Origin: Liolophura sinensis | Lineage: Eukaryota; Mollusca; Polyplacophora; Chitonida; Chitonidae | DNA length: 64,000 nucleotides | Assembly (NCBI RefSeq): GCF_032854445.1 | Contig: NC_088302.1 | Location: 14,255,338-14,319,337, forward strand | Reading direction: 5' to 3' | Shown: piece by piece, positions 44,806 to 56,000 of the stretch | Position numbering within the stretch: the stretch's first letter is position 1 | Layout: each line of letters begins with the position of its first letter | Notes under the pieces: model-generated | What the model saw: the letters and a program-made list of their open reading frames with translations, nothing else | Told to the model about the DNA's origin: nothing | Databases searched by the model: none | Program-made: the position numbers and the translations under genes

Positions 44806-47584
44806 GTATGTGTGATATATCTGTATATGCATCATCGTGCAAAACATACATGATATATAATTTGAAATAATATTGAAACCAGAACTGCATTTTGCAAAAT
44901 CATGGGTACTAGGCATTTATTGTGGACATAATGCTTTATAAAGCATTGCACATGTATATTATTACACATGTCCATTCAAGGGTTGGTTTTGGAGTCGGGT
45001 ATTAATGACTAAAATAAATACTGTATAATGTGATTAAACTAATAAGTTAACAACTGTACTGGATATCCAGGTTAGACTATGCCGAAACACGTTTCAGGGA
45101 TTGCTAGCGTGGAAGTAAGCTGGATGTAAGGGGAAAGACAAATAGGAAATAATTTCGAATATAGATAATCTGGGAAAACCTCTAAGTCTATAAACTGTAA
45201 ATAAACTTTTGATATATATGCACATATGACTGTATAGGCATAAACACTGCATGAACAGTAACAAATGCGTGTTATTCGTGTAAAGTGTATACGTGAACTG
45301 ATCTGTCGTAAGATTTATCACACTATCTATAGCTATGGATGTTTCTGGGTTTACAGCTGGTTGCCATTTCATCGGCCTGTATCTCGGTGCTCTTGGACAA
45401 GTCTATTCTCCAGTACCTCGGACTTATCCGAGGCCAACTTCACTCGTCCTTCATCGTTGTTGTTGCCCACTGCTTTTTCGATCTCATGCTTTCTGGACTG
45501 GGATGTTTCTCCGTATACAGAAGAGGCTACAAGACCATAGTAGCGGTGCGTATTACTTTGATATCATGCCATTTTGAGCATTATTATTTTCTTATGCAAA
45601 TTAATGTCCGTTGTGCATTTTTCAAAAGGAAAATACTGAAAAGGTTGAGATTTAGTACGACAAGATCCTGAGCATTGCTTTTTCTACATGCTTTGATCAT
45701 ATCTTTATTATAAATACAATATTGAATTCAGTTTATGAATACATTATAATAATAGTTAATGGTATTTTATACAGCGTATTCATGACTGCATTTATTTCGT
45801 TCTACAGTACATGATTCTCTCCGCGACTCTCTTCATGCTGGTAGTCTTAAGCATCTTGTACGGTCTGGCCATGCGCCACGAGGTCCACATTCACCTGTAC
45901 AAGACCATGCTGACGGGTGTCCACAATTACGCTGAAACATCCGAGTTGCCAATAAACGGCTACTGGGACAACGTTCAGACTCAGGTGAGCTTTCAGTACG
46001 AAACCATGGTGGACTCCGTGAGCAAGTCCATAACTGAAGAGGTTTCTTCCTGTTGATGTCTAAGTCATATATGTTCACCCAATCCCAATACTCATAACTG
46101 GCATGCACCTATAGTATAAGCCGTACTGGGCGGAATGGTCTAACTAGGGAAATTCCGATTACATCCCCTATAACTGAGGTTTTCTGTATAACCAAAATTT
46201 TATCACATATAAATATGTAAAAGTTTCTTTATTCTGGCGTTAACGGCAGTCTAATTAAAAATTTTTTTTATTCATCGTTAATGACTGTGTTATTAACCAA
46301 CGATTTCTTTGTATCTTACAGTTCCAGTGCTGTGGCCTGTATGGACCTTCTGACTGGAAACACAATACCCACCTTAACGCCAGCCTGCCAGATTCTTGCT
46401 GCAAGGATCCTTCCATGGGGTGCGGCAAGGAGCAACTTGCTCATCCCGACCCGGAGCTCATATTTGTCCAGGTTTGCGGGCTGAATTTACATACTTCATG
46501 TACAAGAGGGCAAATAATAAATAAGAGTTAAATATCGCATTTTTCCCTTAAAAAACATCTATGGATGGATATCCATGTCAAAATTTTTGGAAAAGTTCCA
46601 GACAATTGAATGACAGTATGCAAGGAATTAAAATTACAATCGTACTTAATCATGGAAGTATTTGGAAATAAACAAGACACATCCTCGGAGAGTATGGGCC
46701 TTTTTATGGAGGAAATTTATTTTTGTGTGAATTTAATTAACAGTGATACTCTTACACGTACATGTATGATGCATACATCACGTGATTCCGGGTCGCCTTT
46801 TAAGATCTGTATAACAGATAGAGTTTTTTGCTGCAGTCTTTTTCTGAATAACACACTGCCTACAACAGAGCAGTCTACAACATTTACTTATATCCCTTCT
46901 GATTTTTTATTTTTATTTTTCACAGGGCTGCTATAAACCATTCTTTCATTGGCTGGACGTTTTTACCTATGAGATGATTGGCCTCTCCAGCTTACTGGTT
47001 ATCTGGCAGGTATGTTATTTTCATCTTATGTTTCTATATAGAAAAAAGAAAGAATAGACATAAAAAGAATTCAAAGATCGCGTGATAAAATGTACAGTTA
47101 TATTCAACTCGGCTCACTTGCTTTGTGTAATTTATATACAGCATTACATACCTAACCGGCTGTAGATAAATGATCCCGGTGGCGCGAAAAGATAAAGTGT
47201 CTGAGCTCTTACTTCCTGTGTGATTCATCAAGTATTCACGTATAAAATCTTTCAGGGGAAAATGAGTTATCTTCCAACGAGCCAATTACTTTAATATCAC
47301 GTGACTAATATTTCCTGGAGGAAGTAATTTAGTGTTAGATGCTTTTCACTGCCAGTCAAGGATAGCTATAAAAGTTCTATGTCTTTCTATTCGTAAAGAT
47401 AAGTTTACGCCTCTGATTTTGTCTTGTGTGTATAGTTTAAAAGTATAATGTACTTATAGCATTCTACTATGTTTTCTTCCAGCTACTTGGTGTGTTCGTA
47501 AGTTGGAACTTGGCACGTGTCACCAAGGTCATGTCCAGAAACGAGCGCAGGGAACTGAAACTCAGCTGTTGTTGTTGTTGTTGA
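44503..47584 (+). CDS. Tetraspanin, complete, six exons, 334 aa
   Basis: Exons 44503-44805, 45357-45545, 45808-45984, 46322-46471, 46926-47009 and 47483-47584 (stop TGA 47582-47584). All introns are phase 0 and GT/AG; total 1005 bases. Seen: TM1 across exons 1-2 (IFLAYLIVSMLVAISSACIS), TM2 in exon 2, TM3 at the start of exon 3 (YMILSATLFMLVVLSILYGL), a large extracellular loop with the family CCG motif (FQCCGLYGPSDW), a second Cys pair (SCC) and GC residues making six loop cysteines, one N-glycosylation site (NAS), and TM4 in exons 5-6. Known: tetraspanins organise membrane microdomains with integrins and other partners. Odd: a long N-terminal tail of about 85 residues before TM1, with several cysteines, and five consecutive C-terminal cysteines. 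The subfamily is not identified. The first ATG is used; MT after it (F-M) offers an alternative start two codons later. Confidence 0.93.
45357..45545 (+). CDS. Tetraspanin exon 2
   Basis: Acceptor gggtttacag, donor gtgcgt. Rest of TM1, the small loop (LDKSILQYLGLIRGQLHSS) and TM2 (FIVVVAHCFFDLMLSGLG). Confidence 0.92.
45808..45984 (+). CDS. Tetraspanin exon 3
   Basis: Acceptor cgttctacag, donor gtgagc. TM3 and the first half of the large extracellular loop, ending WDNVQTQ just before the CCG motif, a usual tetraspanin position. Confidence 0.93.
46322..46471 (+). CDS. Tetraspanin exon 4 (CCG motif)
   Basis: Acceptor gtatcttacag, donor gtttgc. Encodes FQCCGLYGPSDWKHNTHLNA and continues to SLPDSCCKDPSMGCGKEQ. 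Carries five of the six loop cysteines. Confidence 0.95.
46926..47009 (+). CDS. Tetraspanin exon 5
   Basis: Acceptor ttttcacag, donor gtatgt. Starts GCYKPFFHWLDVFTYEM (last loop cysteine) and enters TM4 (IGLSSLLVIWQ). Confidence 0.92.
47483..47584 (+). CDS. Tetraspanin exon 6, C-terminal
   Basis: Acceptor gttttcttccag. Completes TM4 (LLGVFVSWNLA) and gives a short basic cytoplasmic tail ending LKLSCCCCC-stop. The five cysteines come from five TGT codons in a row, a coding triplet repeat. Confidence 0.92.
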   Translation, partial: LLGVFVSWNLARVTKVMSRNERRELKLSCCCCC

Positions 47585-48094
47585 ACAGTGGTGCAGGGAA
47601 CCAGCTTACCCTTATTTCGCACTGCAGACCCAGGGAATATAACGAACGATTTACCATCTAGTCAGCCAATAGCATACAGTCGCAGTCTGTTTTCCACTGG
47701 TGGCTTGCTGCTTCCCTTCCCACGGCAGACTGGATCAAACGCCTTGATCAGAGAGGAAAACTTAAGGCTATTAACTGTGATATATAGGCCCAGTATAATG
47801 GCTGGGCATAGGTGTATAAACGTCTTTGTCGCCTGCTTGCAAGGCTTACTGGTCGTTTCCAGGACTATCTACCCATTACAAGCGACAATTCTTATCAGCT
47901 GCGTATTTTGCAGGACAGGATAGACTGCGTGCAGTTTGCACATTCGTTTTATCCATGCGTATAAATGGATTAAGTTAAATAATTTATGTTTGGGTTTTTT
48001 GTTGCTAAGCTGTTTTAACGGCTTCATTGTTGAATGCGTAACACTTTCCATCCACAGTCGTTTTGCTTTGAATGAAAATATTTGTATATAACAA

Positions 48095-48100
48095 AATAAA
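48095..48100 (+). terminator. Poly(A) signal of tetraspanin gene
   Basis: AATAAA about 510 bases after the stop; first good signal downstream. The implied 3'UTR (47585 to about 48120) has no other feature. Confidence 0.65.
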
Positions 48101-48231
48101 CATTGTTAAACCTTAAAGCAAAGCGTTCTTTTTTGTATATTCTTATGCGTATATTCTTAATATGATTATTACAATGCATGTTATTTATTTGATTGTTGCA
48201 TAACGGCCAGATTCTTAAAGCTGGTTGCTGT

Positions 48232-48292
48232 CGTAAAAGTAAATATTCCTGTGTACAACGTAAAACACCATTAAAGTAAAATAAATGAATAA
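48232..48292 (+). mobile_element. SINE family A tail fragment
   Basis: Contains gtaaatattcctgtgtacaa and cgtaaaacaccattaaagta, a degraded 3' end of the family A SINE. Confidence 0.55.
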
Positions 48293-48805
48293 CGCCATAT
48301 TCGAGAATTTTTCACTTGGCGGGTCAGCTGTATTGATAGAGGATGCATTACTGGGTTCCTCGTATACTCAAACGGCTGGCTCTTATTACGACACAATGAG
48401 TATAGGCTATTTCTTCAAAAGAATCCGCCTCGCTAATTCTACCAAATAGTTCCCTGGCTCAGTGATGTAATGCGTTGGTCGTCGCTGCAGATCACAAGCA
48501 CTTCGCCAGTGAGATCAAAGATTTGAATACAACTTCTGCTCCCTCCTCTTACTCCCCATCCCACCCCACAACTTCTACCATTACGTCAGGGACGTTCTCC
48601 ACAAACAAACAAACATAACGGTCATTCATGCAAATAATGAAAGTTTCCTGGCGCAAAGCGACAAACGCTATATATAGCAGTATGTTTTCCCTCGCAACGG
48701 AGAACCGGTTCCAGGTCGGATTGACAATTATTCTCTCGCAATGCATGGGAGCTACGTTAGCAGTTTCCGTACAACTCGACACTAAAAAGGCGGGAATAAA
48801 AGATG

Positions 48806-49015
48806 TCCCTCATCGATGTGGTCACTGTGAGTTCAGTTCAAGCTAGAACTGGCTTCCTCTCTGGTCGTATATATACTTAGGAATGATTGTCAGAAACCTC
48901 GGTATGGTCGTAATCTTTCCAAGGCTCCTTCCTCCCACCATAATTCTGACCCCATCGTTTAAGTGAAATATTCCTGAATACAGTGTAAAACACCAATCAA
49001 ATAAATAAATAAATA
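48806..49015 (+). mobile_element. SINE family A, degraded, lacking first part of head
   Basis: Runs from gatgtccctcatcgatgtgg through tgtgagttcagttcaagcta, cataattctgaccccatcg to caatcaaataaataaataaa, with many substitutions. Confidence 0.85.
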
Positions 49016-49774
49016 GATCTGATATTAAGGCAATTGACGTTTAGTATGCATATGGCTCGCCTCGGTCAACCATCACCGTCGAGGTAGTATTTTGCCTTGT
49101 TACTCAATGAACTGTACCCTGAATCCTGAACAAATTCGACCAGTAAAGTATAACCTTAGATACAATTTTGAAGACAAAATTTATTCGATTTTGAAGAATA
49201 AAATATGTTGATTAGATAGGGGCACATGTGAACTTGACAGGGATTATGAAATAACCTTTACAGATCAGGTAATATTCCTTTAATATGTCAAAACTGGTAT
49301 TATGTGCGTGGTGGATTTTGTTGAGGATTTATCACATTTAATACATCAGTGATTGATGATACAGTTACAGAGATATTACTGGGACATGGTTTCGTTCCAA
49401 CTGACGTCAGCAATATAAAAACATGGGAGAAAGTTATGCAATTTAAATGTTTAGTTATTCAACTACTTGAATGTTGTTACTTGACGCCATGCATGCATAC
49501 TCAAATATTGTGCTCTTAAACGATGCAATTTAAATTTAAATTTGCAGCTTGGCGTCTTCTTTGAATTGTAAATGTGAGTAAAAACTGAAACTGCAAGATG
49601 TACCGTGAACAGTTTCTGTCATTATATCCAGTTTCAATTTTCGCCCGCTCACCGTTTGCTGTGTCTTGGTGACAATCATCGGTCAGTGAGGCTCATGTGG
49701 CCGTTTGCGTACTGTCTAACAACCACTGGTCCTTCATCACTATAGCTAGCGCAGCGTAATGACTCAGGATAATA

Positions 49775-49875
49775 ATAATAAACACATAACTATGCTGGAT
49801 AAACACATGACTACATTAGTTAAACACATGAATACCTTTGACAAACACATGACAATAGTTAAACAAGTAACAGCA
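49775..49875. repeat. Short tandem repeat built on aaacacatga
   Basis: The word aaacacatga or a close variant recurs about every 22-25 bases, with variable spacers (tagtt, cctttgac, caatagtt). Confidence 0.7.
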
Positions 49876-49907
49876 TGTACAAGTATATAGTTAATTAAAG
49901 GGTGTCG

Positions 49908-50169
49908 GGGGCCTCCGTGGCTCCGTTGGTTAGCGCGCTAGCCCAGCGCAATGACCCAGGAGTCTCTCACCAACGCGGTAGCTGTGAGTTCAAGTCCACC
50001 ACAATGCTAGCTTCCTGTCCGGCCGTAAGTGGGAAGGTCTGCCACCAACCTGCGGATGGTCGTGGGTTTCCCCAGGGCTCTGCCCGGTTTCCACCCACCA
50101 TAATGCTGGCCGCCGTCGTATAAGTGAAATATTCTTGAGTACGGCGTAAAACACCAATCAAATAAATAA
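49908..50169 (+). mobile_element. SINE family A, full length
   Basis: Intact head gggggcctccgtggctccgt, B-box region gtgagttcaagtcc, central domain and (AAAT)n tail. A 13-bp direct repeat, ttcatcactatag, lies after the tail (50171-50183) and 175 bases upstream of the head (49733-49745), next to a stray SINE-head piece (ctagcgcagcgtaatgactc at about 49745). This suggests two SINE insertions at one site, the earlier one mostly deleted. Confidence 0.92.
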
Positions 50170-50183
50170 ATTCATCACTATAG

Positions 50184-50320
50184 TGTGCACACCTGTACAT
50201 CGTATATGTGGGAGTGAGTGAGTGATACATAGTGTGCACACCTGTAGCCTACATCATATATGTGGGAGTGAGTGAGTGAGTGATACATATTGTGCACACC
50301 TGTACATCATATATGTGGGA
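50184..50320. repeat. Three-unit tandem repeat, about 50-60 bp
   Basis: Units share gtgcacacctgta...catatatgtgggagtgagtg, with gtgagtgag length differences between copies. Confidence 0.88.
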
Positions 50321-50764
50321 AATTTCGTCAGTAACTGGCCAGAGGTAGGCCTTACAGTTTACCCTGGTCATTCAGGTTTCTTCCACACATGAAACTGACT
50401 GCCATTGCATAAATGACAATTTGCTCTACATGTGTGTAAATGCTGAGCTCAATAAATTCAGAACTATTTTTTAGATACTACCCCTAAAAACAGCGGTGAA
50501 CAAGAAATAAATTAATAAATACATGTATATCAGTTATTAAAGTCCGAAGCTTCAAATAACGATCTAGTAAGAAAAGTTATTTGTGAACAAGGGCCTTGAA
50601 TATCTCCTTGATCTTCATGTGCTTTGCAAGTCAAGAATAAGTAGTTCACAATACTATATAGAAATTTTCTCTGCATGCCTAATCCAAAACCTTCCGGCCT
50701 CCAGTAACTGGGACCTAAGTTGTGTATAGTGTGTTGCTTATAGATTTTATAGGAGGACGTTTTC

Positions 50765-51034
50765 TATTTTATTTATTTATTTGACTGGTGTTTTACGCCG
50801 TACTCAAGAATATTTTAATTATACGACGGCCACCAGCATTGTGTTGGGACGAAAGTGTGTAGAGCGCGGGTGAAACCCACGACTATCCGCAGATTGTTGA
50901 CAGACCTTACCAAGTATAACCGGATAGGAAGCCAGCATAAGGTGGACTTGAACCTAAAACATCCGCATTGATGAGATGCTCCAGGGTAAATGTGCCGCGC
51001 TGACGCGCTAATTACCACGGCCACGGAGGCCCCG
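50765..51034 (-). mobile_element. SINE family A, near full length, diverged
   Basis: Reverse copy from tttatttatttatttgactg to the head end ccacggccacggaggccccg. Flanking gacgttt on both sides (50756-50762, 51036-51042) could be a short target duplication. It shows many substitutions. Confidence 0.88.
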
Positions 51035-52920
51035 TGACGTTTTGTGGACAAACTGGTATGTAGTGATCGAGTATTACAAGGGAACAATAGTAAATTTACC
51101 TTCGCTAAATGTGACCCATTATCAACGCACAGCCTTTTAATTTTGACTGTAAGGTAAATTTTCAGCCTGATTTAACCCAATGTGCAGGTGCATTTAGTCG
51201 CTGTTCCTTCACAAACATCCAGCTGAGGACTTTCACACTGATTTCACTCAACAGCGTGTCATCAAACAGGTGTCATCTCCGTCGGCGCAAACGCAGCCTA
51301 AATTCACCCTTAGCTTGAATGTGAAAGAGCAATGCCAAGCACGAAAACCTTTACATTCTTATATTTTATTTTAATTTGTATATAGACCTTCAAATTCGGA
51401 ATACAAGGAAACGTTCAACTGCAAACATCTCAGAAATATTTATTACACGTGTGTTACATCCTCATTTATGACATTCTTAAACATACTATAAATACCAATG
51501 GTGGTCCCGAAAACCCACCATACAAAAATTATTTTCAAGTGTCTTTTTCTCCTTAGGGAAAAATATTGCAGACCACATTTAGGAATAACTTTTCGCACTC
51601 TTTCATCTCAACAGTCATTGTTATGCTTTCTCCCTCTTTAAGGCCCCTTGCCCTTGCAAATGGAAGAGTTACGACTGGCCCGTCTGAGGCAGAAAGCGGC
51701 CCATAGTGACATCGAAGAACACTTTACATAATACAAAAAAGACTACAGTACATAGAGCAAAACCAGAGCAGCGATGACAATGGGGTAGTTGGTAAATGCT
51801 TACACCAAAACCCGGTGAAATCCAGCTTTTGGCAATTTACCTCAACTGGGGTTTTATTCAGACTATCCACGTATAATGTACTTTACTTGTGCACGTACAT
51901 GTAGACACGAAAAGGCTATCTTGCAGGTTAGCACCATTGATTAAACAGATTTGGGTAAACAGAAAATGTAATGATTGCAATTCTTTATACGTCACTGGTC
52001 TAGAACGCGTGTGCTACATTAAGGACTTTCAACGGTACAGTGTTTTCTCAGTAGAGCTCATGCAATCAGCGAAGAAATCTTGGGTTTTCGACAAAAACGT
52101 TTGTGTGGGTATGTGGGGCGGGACAGGGCGGGGTTTGGGTGTGTATCACGGGATGGGGTGATAGTTTCAAGAACTTTGATATAAGTTATCTATTTCAAGC
52201 CTAACATCTTATAATCTACTATCTGGTATTGGTCTTCATGGTTTGAGAGTAAGCCACCCAAGCCCTTCTTTCGAGGTTCGCGTAAAACACAAAACGAAAA
52301 TGATCATATTTTGCTGATCTCTACGTGCATGAAGTACTCCGGGCATATTTGTGTATCTCGCGTATCCAACTCGGACCTCGCTATTACTCCGATTATATTT
52401 TCAAATCGGACCACGGCACCCATTATTTCGTGTTGACGTCTAACTTTATAGGTGTGCTCAAGATGCTGCTTTTCTAAACCGACTTGCCCATTAGAGTTCT
52501 CTCCCCTGAACGTACATATATTCACAATTATATAGCACTATATCAGATAACATGAAATGCACCTTAGATTACCTTTCCTTTTCAGAAAATAATGTACATG
52601 AATATAAGTTGTATCGAAGTCAAATAAACATAGGGCAAGCACTATTTCACACGACTTGCAACATTACAGATTTCAACAGACTGCATTATGTGAGCACAGC
52701 TCATTAACAAATGTCTTATTTTCATTTGACCAGTCTATATGGCAGGTGACACTGCAAGAATCTGGCTTAATGTGAGAAATCTTGCTGAAATCATGGTGGA
52801 AGAACACAGCGCCAAGGGGTACTTTTTATACTACTTCAGCTGAAGGTGCTGCCTTTCACATACATCAAGAGATATCACAAACACAAAAAAACTACAACAC
52901 ACCGAGTTTGTTTCGGCCAC

Positions 52921-52926
52921 TTTATT
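52921..52926 (-). terminator. Poly(A) signal of RPS15
   Basis: AATAAA on the minus strand (tttatt on plus), 16 bases after the stop codon. A very short 3'UTR is typical of ribosomal protein genes. Confidence 0.85.
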
Positions 52927-52941
52927 TACATGTGTAATTGT

Positions 52942-53055
52942 CTATTTGAGAGGGATGAATCTGGAGGAGTGGGTGGCTCCAATACCCGGGCGACCGTGCT
53001 TGACAGGTTTGTATGTGATGCTGAACTCTCCCAAGTAATGGCCAATCATCTCGGG
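52942..53055 (-). CDS. RPS15: RPS15 exon 5 (last)
   Basis: Thirty-seven codons plus TAG, starting [20 protein letters not shown]. Its acceptor tract on the minus strand is cgctgtttcag, directly next to a minisatellite. Confidence 0.97.
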   Translation of the reverse strand, partial: PEMIGHYLGEFSITYKPVKHGRPGIGATHSSRFIPLK

Positions 53056-56000
53056 CTGAAACAGCGAAACAGGGTTTTCAGTGAGAATTACAGATGCTGG
53101 GTTTTCAGTGAGAATTACAGATGCTGGGGTTTCATCGAGAATTACAGATGCTGGGTTTTCACTGAGAATTACAGATGCTGGGTTTTCACTGAGAATTACA
53201 GATGCTGGGGTTTCATCGAGAATTACAGATGCTGGGTTTTCACTGAGAATTACAGATGCTGGGTTTTCACTGACAATTTACCGATACAGGGCTTTCACTG
53301 AGAATTCACAGATACAGGGCTTTCACTGACAATTTACAGATACAGGGGCTATCACTGAGAATTACAAATGCTAGGTTTTTACTGAGAATTCAGAGATACA
53401 TGCTTTTCATGGACTATTTACAGACAGAGTTTACACTGATAACACATGCAGGAGTTTTCACTGATAATTACAGATGCAGGGGTTTTCAGAGAATTACACA
53501 TGCATTACACACTGAGAATTACTGAAGCAGTGTTTTCATGGAGAATTACAGAAACATGGTTTTCATACAGAACTGTAGTAGCATACGACGTCAAAAGTAA
53601 TCAGCTGATACTGATACAGAGGCCACTCTTGATTCATTCTCAGTTTCTCATGGCCCAGCTCATGACAACAGTGCCGCTGAGACTGATTATTATTAATTAT
53701 CAATTTCAAACAAAATGTATGGAAATTTGAAGAAAATTCTGTTAAAAAATACCAATCCTGCATGTATTTGTATTCTGCCTGAAATAATACATGTTAATGG
53801 GCCATGAGGGACCACAGTGGCCTTATACATTACTATATGGCCGTATAATGTGAAGACCTCTTTCAGGTAATACAAAGTAACACTATCGCATGAGACTTTT
53901 TTTTATGTTTTTGGTATTTAAATGATATCAGACAGCCTTGAGCTCACAAAGTCAGCCCTAAAAATTGAGAGGCTGGATTTTGAATAGGATCTAAGAACCT
54001 CACAAGGTTGTCTACTTCAGTAGTGGCTCAATTGTGTTGTCCAAGAACACATTTTCAATTTCTACATTATTCTGAAAGAATTGTGGAGGAAAAAAAAAAA
54101 CCATACAATGTCCGAAAACTTTGCATGTCATTTATAGTACTTTATTATTTGAACAGGAATTCAAGCCACAACAGCTACTCAATGCTTGTTTCTTTCAGTT
54201 CCAATACACTTCCTATCAAGTTAATAACTGATAAGTGTCCAGCAGGAATGACACAAGCTGAATTTTTTTTCTGTAAGACAGTTATCCCCCTTGATCCATG
54301 CCAAATTCCTGTTTCTTGTCACCACTGCAGGAACCAACTAATGGTTTGAGTAAAACAGTTCTTATCTGAACATACTACCTTAATTGTTCATTCATTGAAG
54401 TTAAAACACTTCATTTCAAGCAAAAAATTACATTTACGTGATTTCATGGAGATTCATACAAATTTTGATCCAGCAAATGGAAATGGGATATTTTAATCAG
54501 AAAAACAAGTTGTCACTTTGCTGTTCACTTGTGTTTGTACATTTCAAGCTTACGTGCTGATTAAAGTAAACCAGGAACAAACAAGCAAGTGCACCAATCT
54601 GTGGTCATTACCTTGATTTCCACCTGGTTGAAAGTCTTCCCATTGTAAACTCCCACCATGCTACCAATCATCTCAGGGACAATCACCATGTCCCGCAGAT
54701 GGGTCTTCACCACCTGAGGGGAAGTCAGACAAGTCACATTTACACCTGGCTGGCAGTTCACACATTTACAAGCTTTACACCATAGTATAGTAATTTATTT
54801 GACTGTTTTCTTTTGTTTAATGTTGAACTCAGGAATTTGTCATTGATGTGATAGCAGTCTAGTTTATGGGTGGAGGAAACTCAAGTCTCCAGAATTGATG
54901 CTGCACTCCACATCTAGAATATGCATCGGTTCAATTCTAATTAAATCCAATTCGGTTTGCAGGTGGAGGAAACTGACTGAAACCACACCAGCTCTAGATA
55001 TCGGACACTTCTCTCGTATGTGCATAGATCCAAGCCTGCAACCTTGTTGGTCTAGGATCTGTGGATCTAAGCCATTGGTTTCCAATAAATGGTTAGCTCG
55101 TCTTCTTATCTACTTGCTGTTGACCAGCAGTTCATTTAAAAATTCTTCTGTTGCTCTTATTTTAAATACATTTACTTCATGGTTTCAGGTGTACTAACAA
55201 ACTCTTCCCTTGTAAGTAGATGCTGGTGAGAACTGTTATCAACATTAACACTGCACAACTATAATGTGGCTGAATTACAAACTGCACATGCTCTTGCAAC
55301 TTGAATATTGTACTAAAAAAGTCACAAACTTCAACATACAATGCACATTTTAGGAGGATCCATACAGACAAGAAGCTAAATTCTGGTGATTTGCTGTCTT
55401 AGTTACCTCTGGTTTGTCAAGTGGGCCGGCCTCCTTCTTGGCTTTCCGTAAACGTTTAATCAAAGCCATGGGTTTCCTCTTCAAGCCACGTGAGAAACGG
55501 CGGCGAGCACGACAATGGAAAAGCTCCATCAACTGTTCGCTGAAATAATGAAATACAGCTTTTGTAATAGAGTCTGCATTCACATGACCAAAATGGCTTC
55601 AGTGCAGCAATATGATGTACAACATGTTACAGTACAGATGCTGAAGCAAAAGCATGTTAGAAGCCAAATATTCTTGGAGGTCTGTGTTGGTTCTGTGAAA
55701 ATTTGATTAATCCCACTGAACCTTGTATCACAAGGAGCCCAACTGGGAATCGGCAATATCAATGACTCCTGAGTTAAAACTTAATATTTCCTATGCTGCA
55801 ATGTTATATATTTTTGCTCAGGGGACGCTTGTTCCAAAAAACAATATCATGTGAAGTTGTATGCAGTTTTATCCAAAAAATACAGGCTGTAAATAACACA
55901 AAACATATTAACAACTAAATCACTGTTAATCTGGTCAGTGAGTTTCCAAAAATACATCTCCACACATATATATATATATATATATCACATATAAAATGTC

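Larger units (their letters stand above)
49016..52917. other. Intergenic, no gene seen
   Basis: Repeats only: an AAACACATGA tandem tract (49775-49875), family A SINEs (49908-50169, 50765-51034), a three-unit tandem (50184-50320), and SINE-body-like fragments at about 50335-50440 (gtcagtaactggccagaggt). The stretch 51035-52917 shows nothing recognisable. Confidence 0.5.

Noticed and set aside
45833..46108. Minus-strand ORF of 91 aa
   Set aside because: Antisense of tetraspanin exon 3, which has clear TM3 and loop features and good splice sites.
53072..53280. CRISPR-like regular repeats
   Set aside because: Units are directly adjacent with no unique spacers, in a eukaryotic intron.
52846..53329. 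Plus-strand repeat proteins with ENYRCW or RITDAG repeats
   Set aside because: These come from the 27-bp minisatellite in an RPS15 intron and start on the antisense of RPS15 exon 5.
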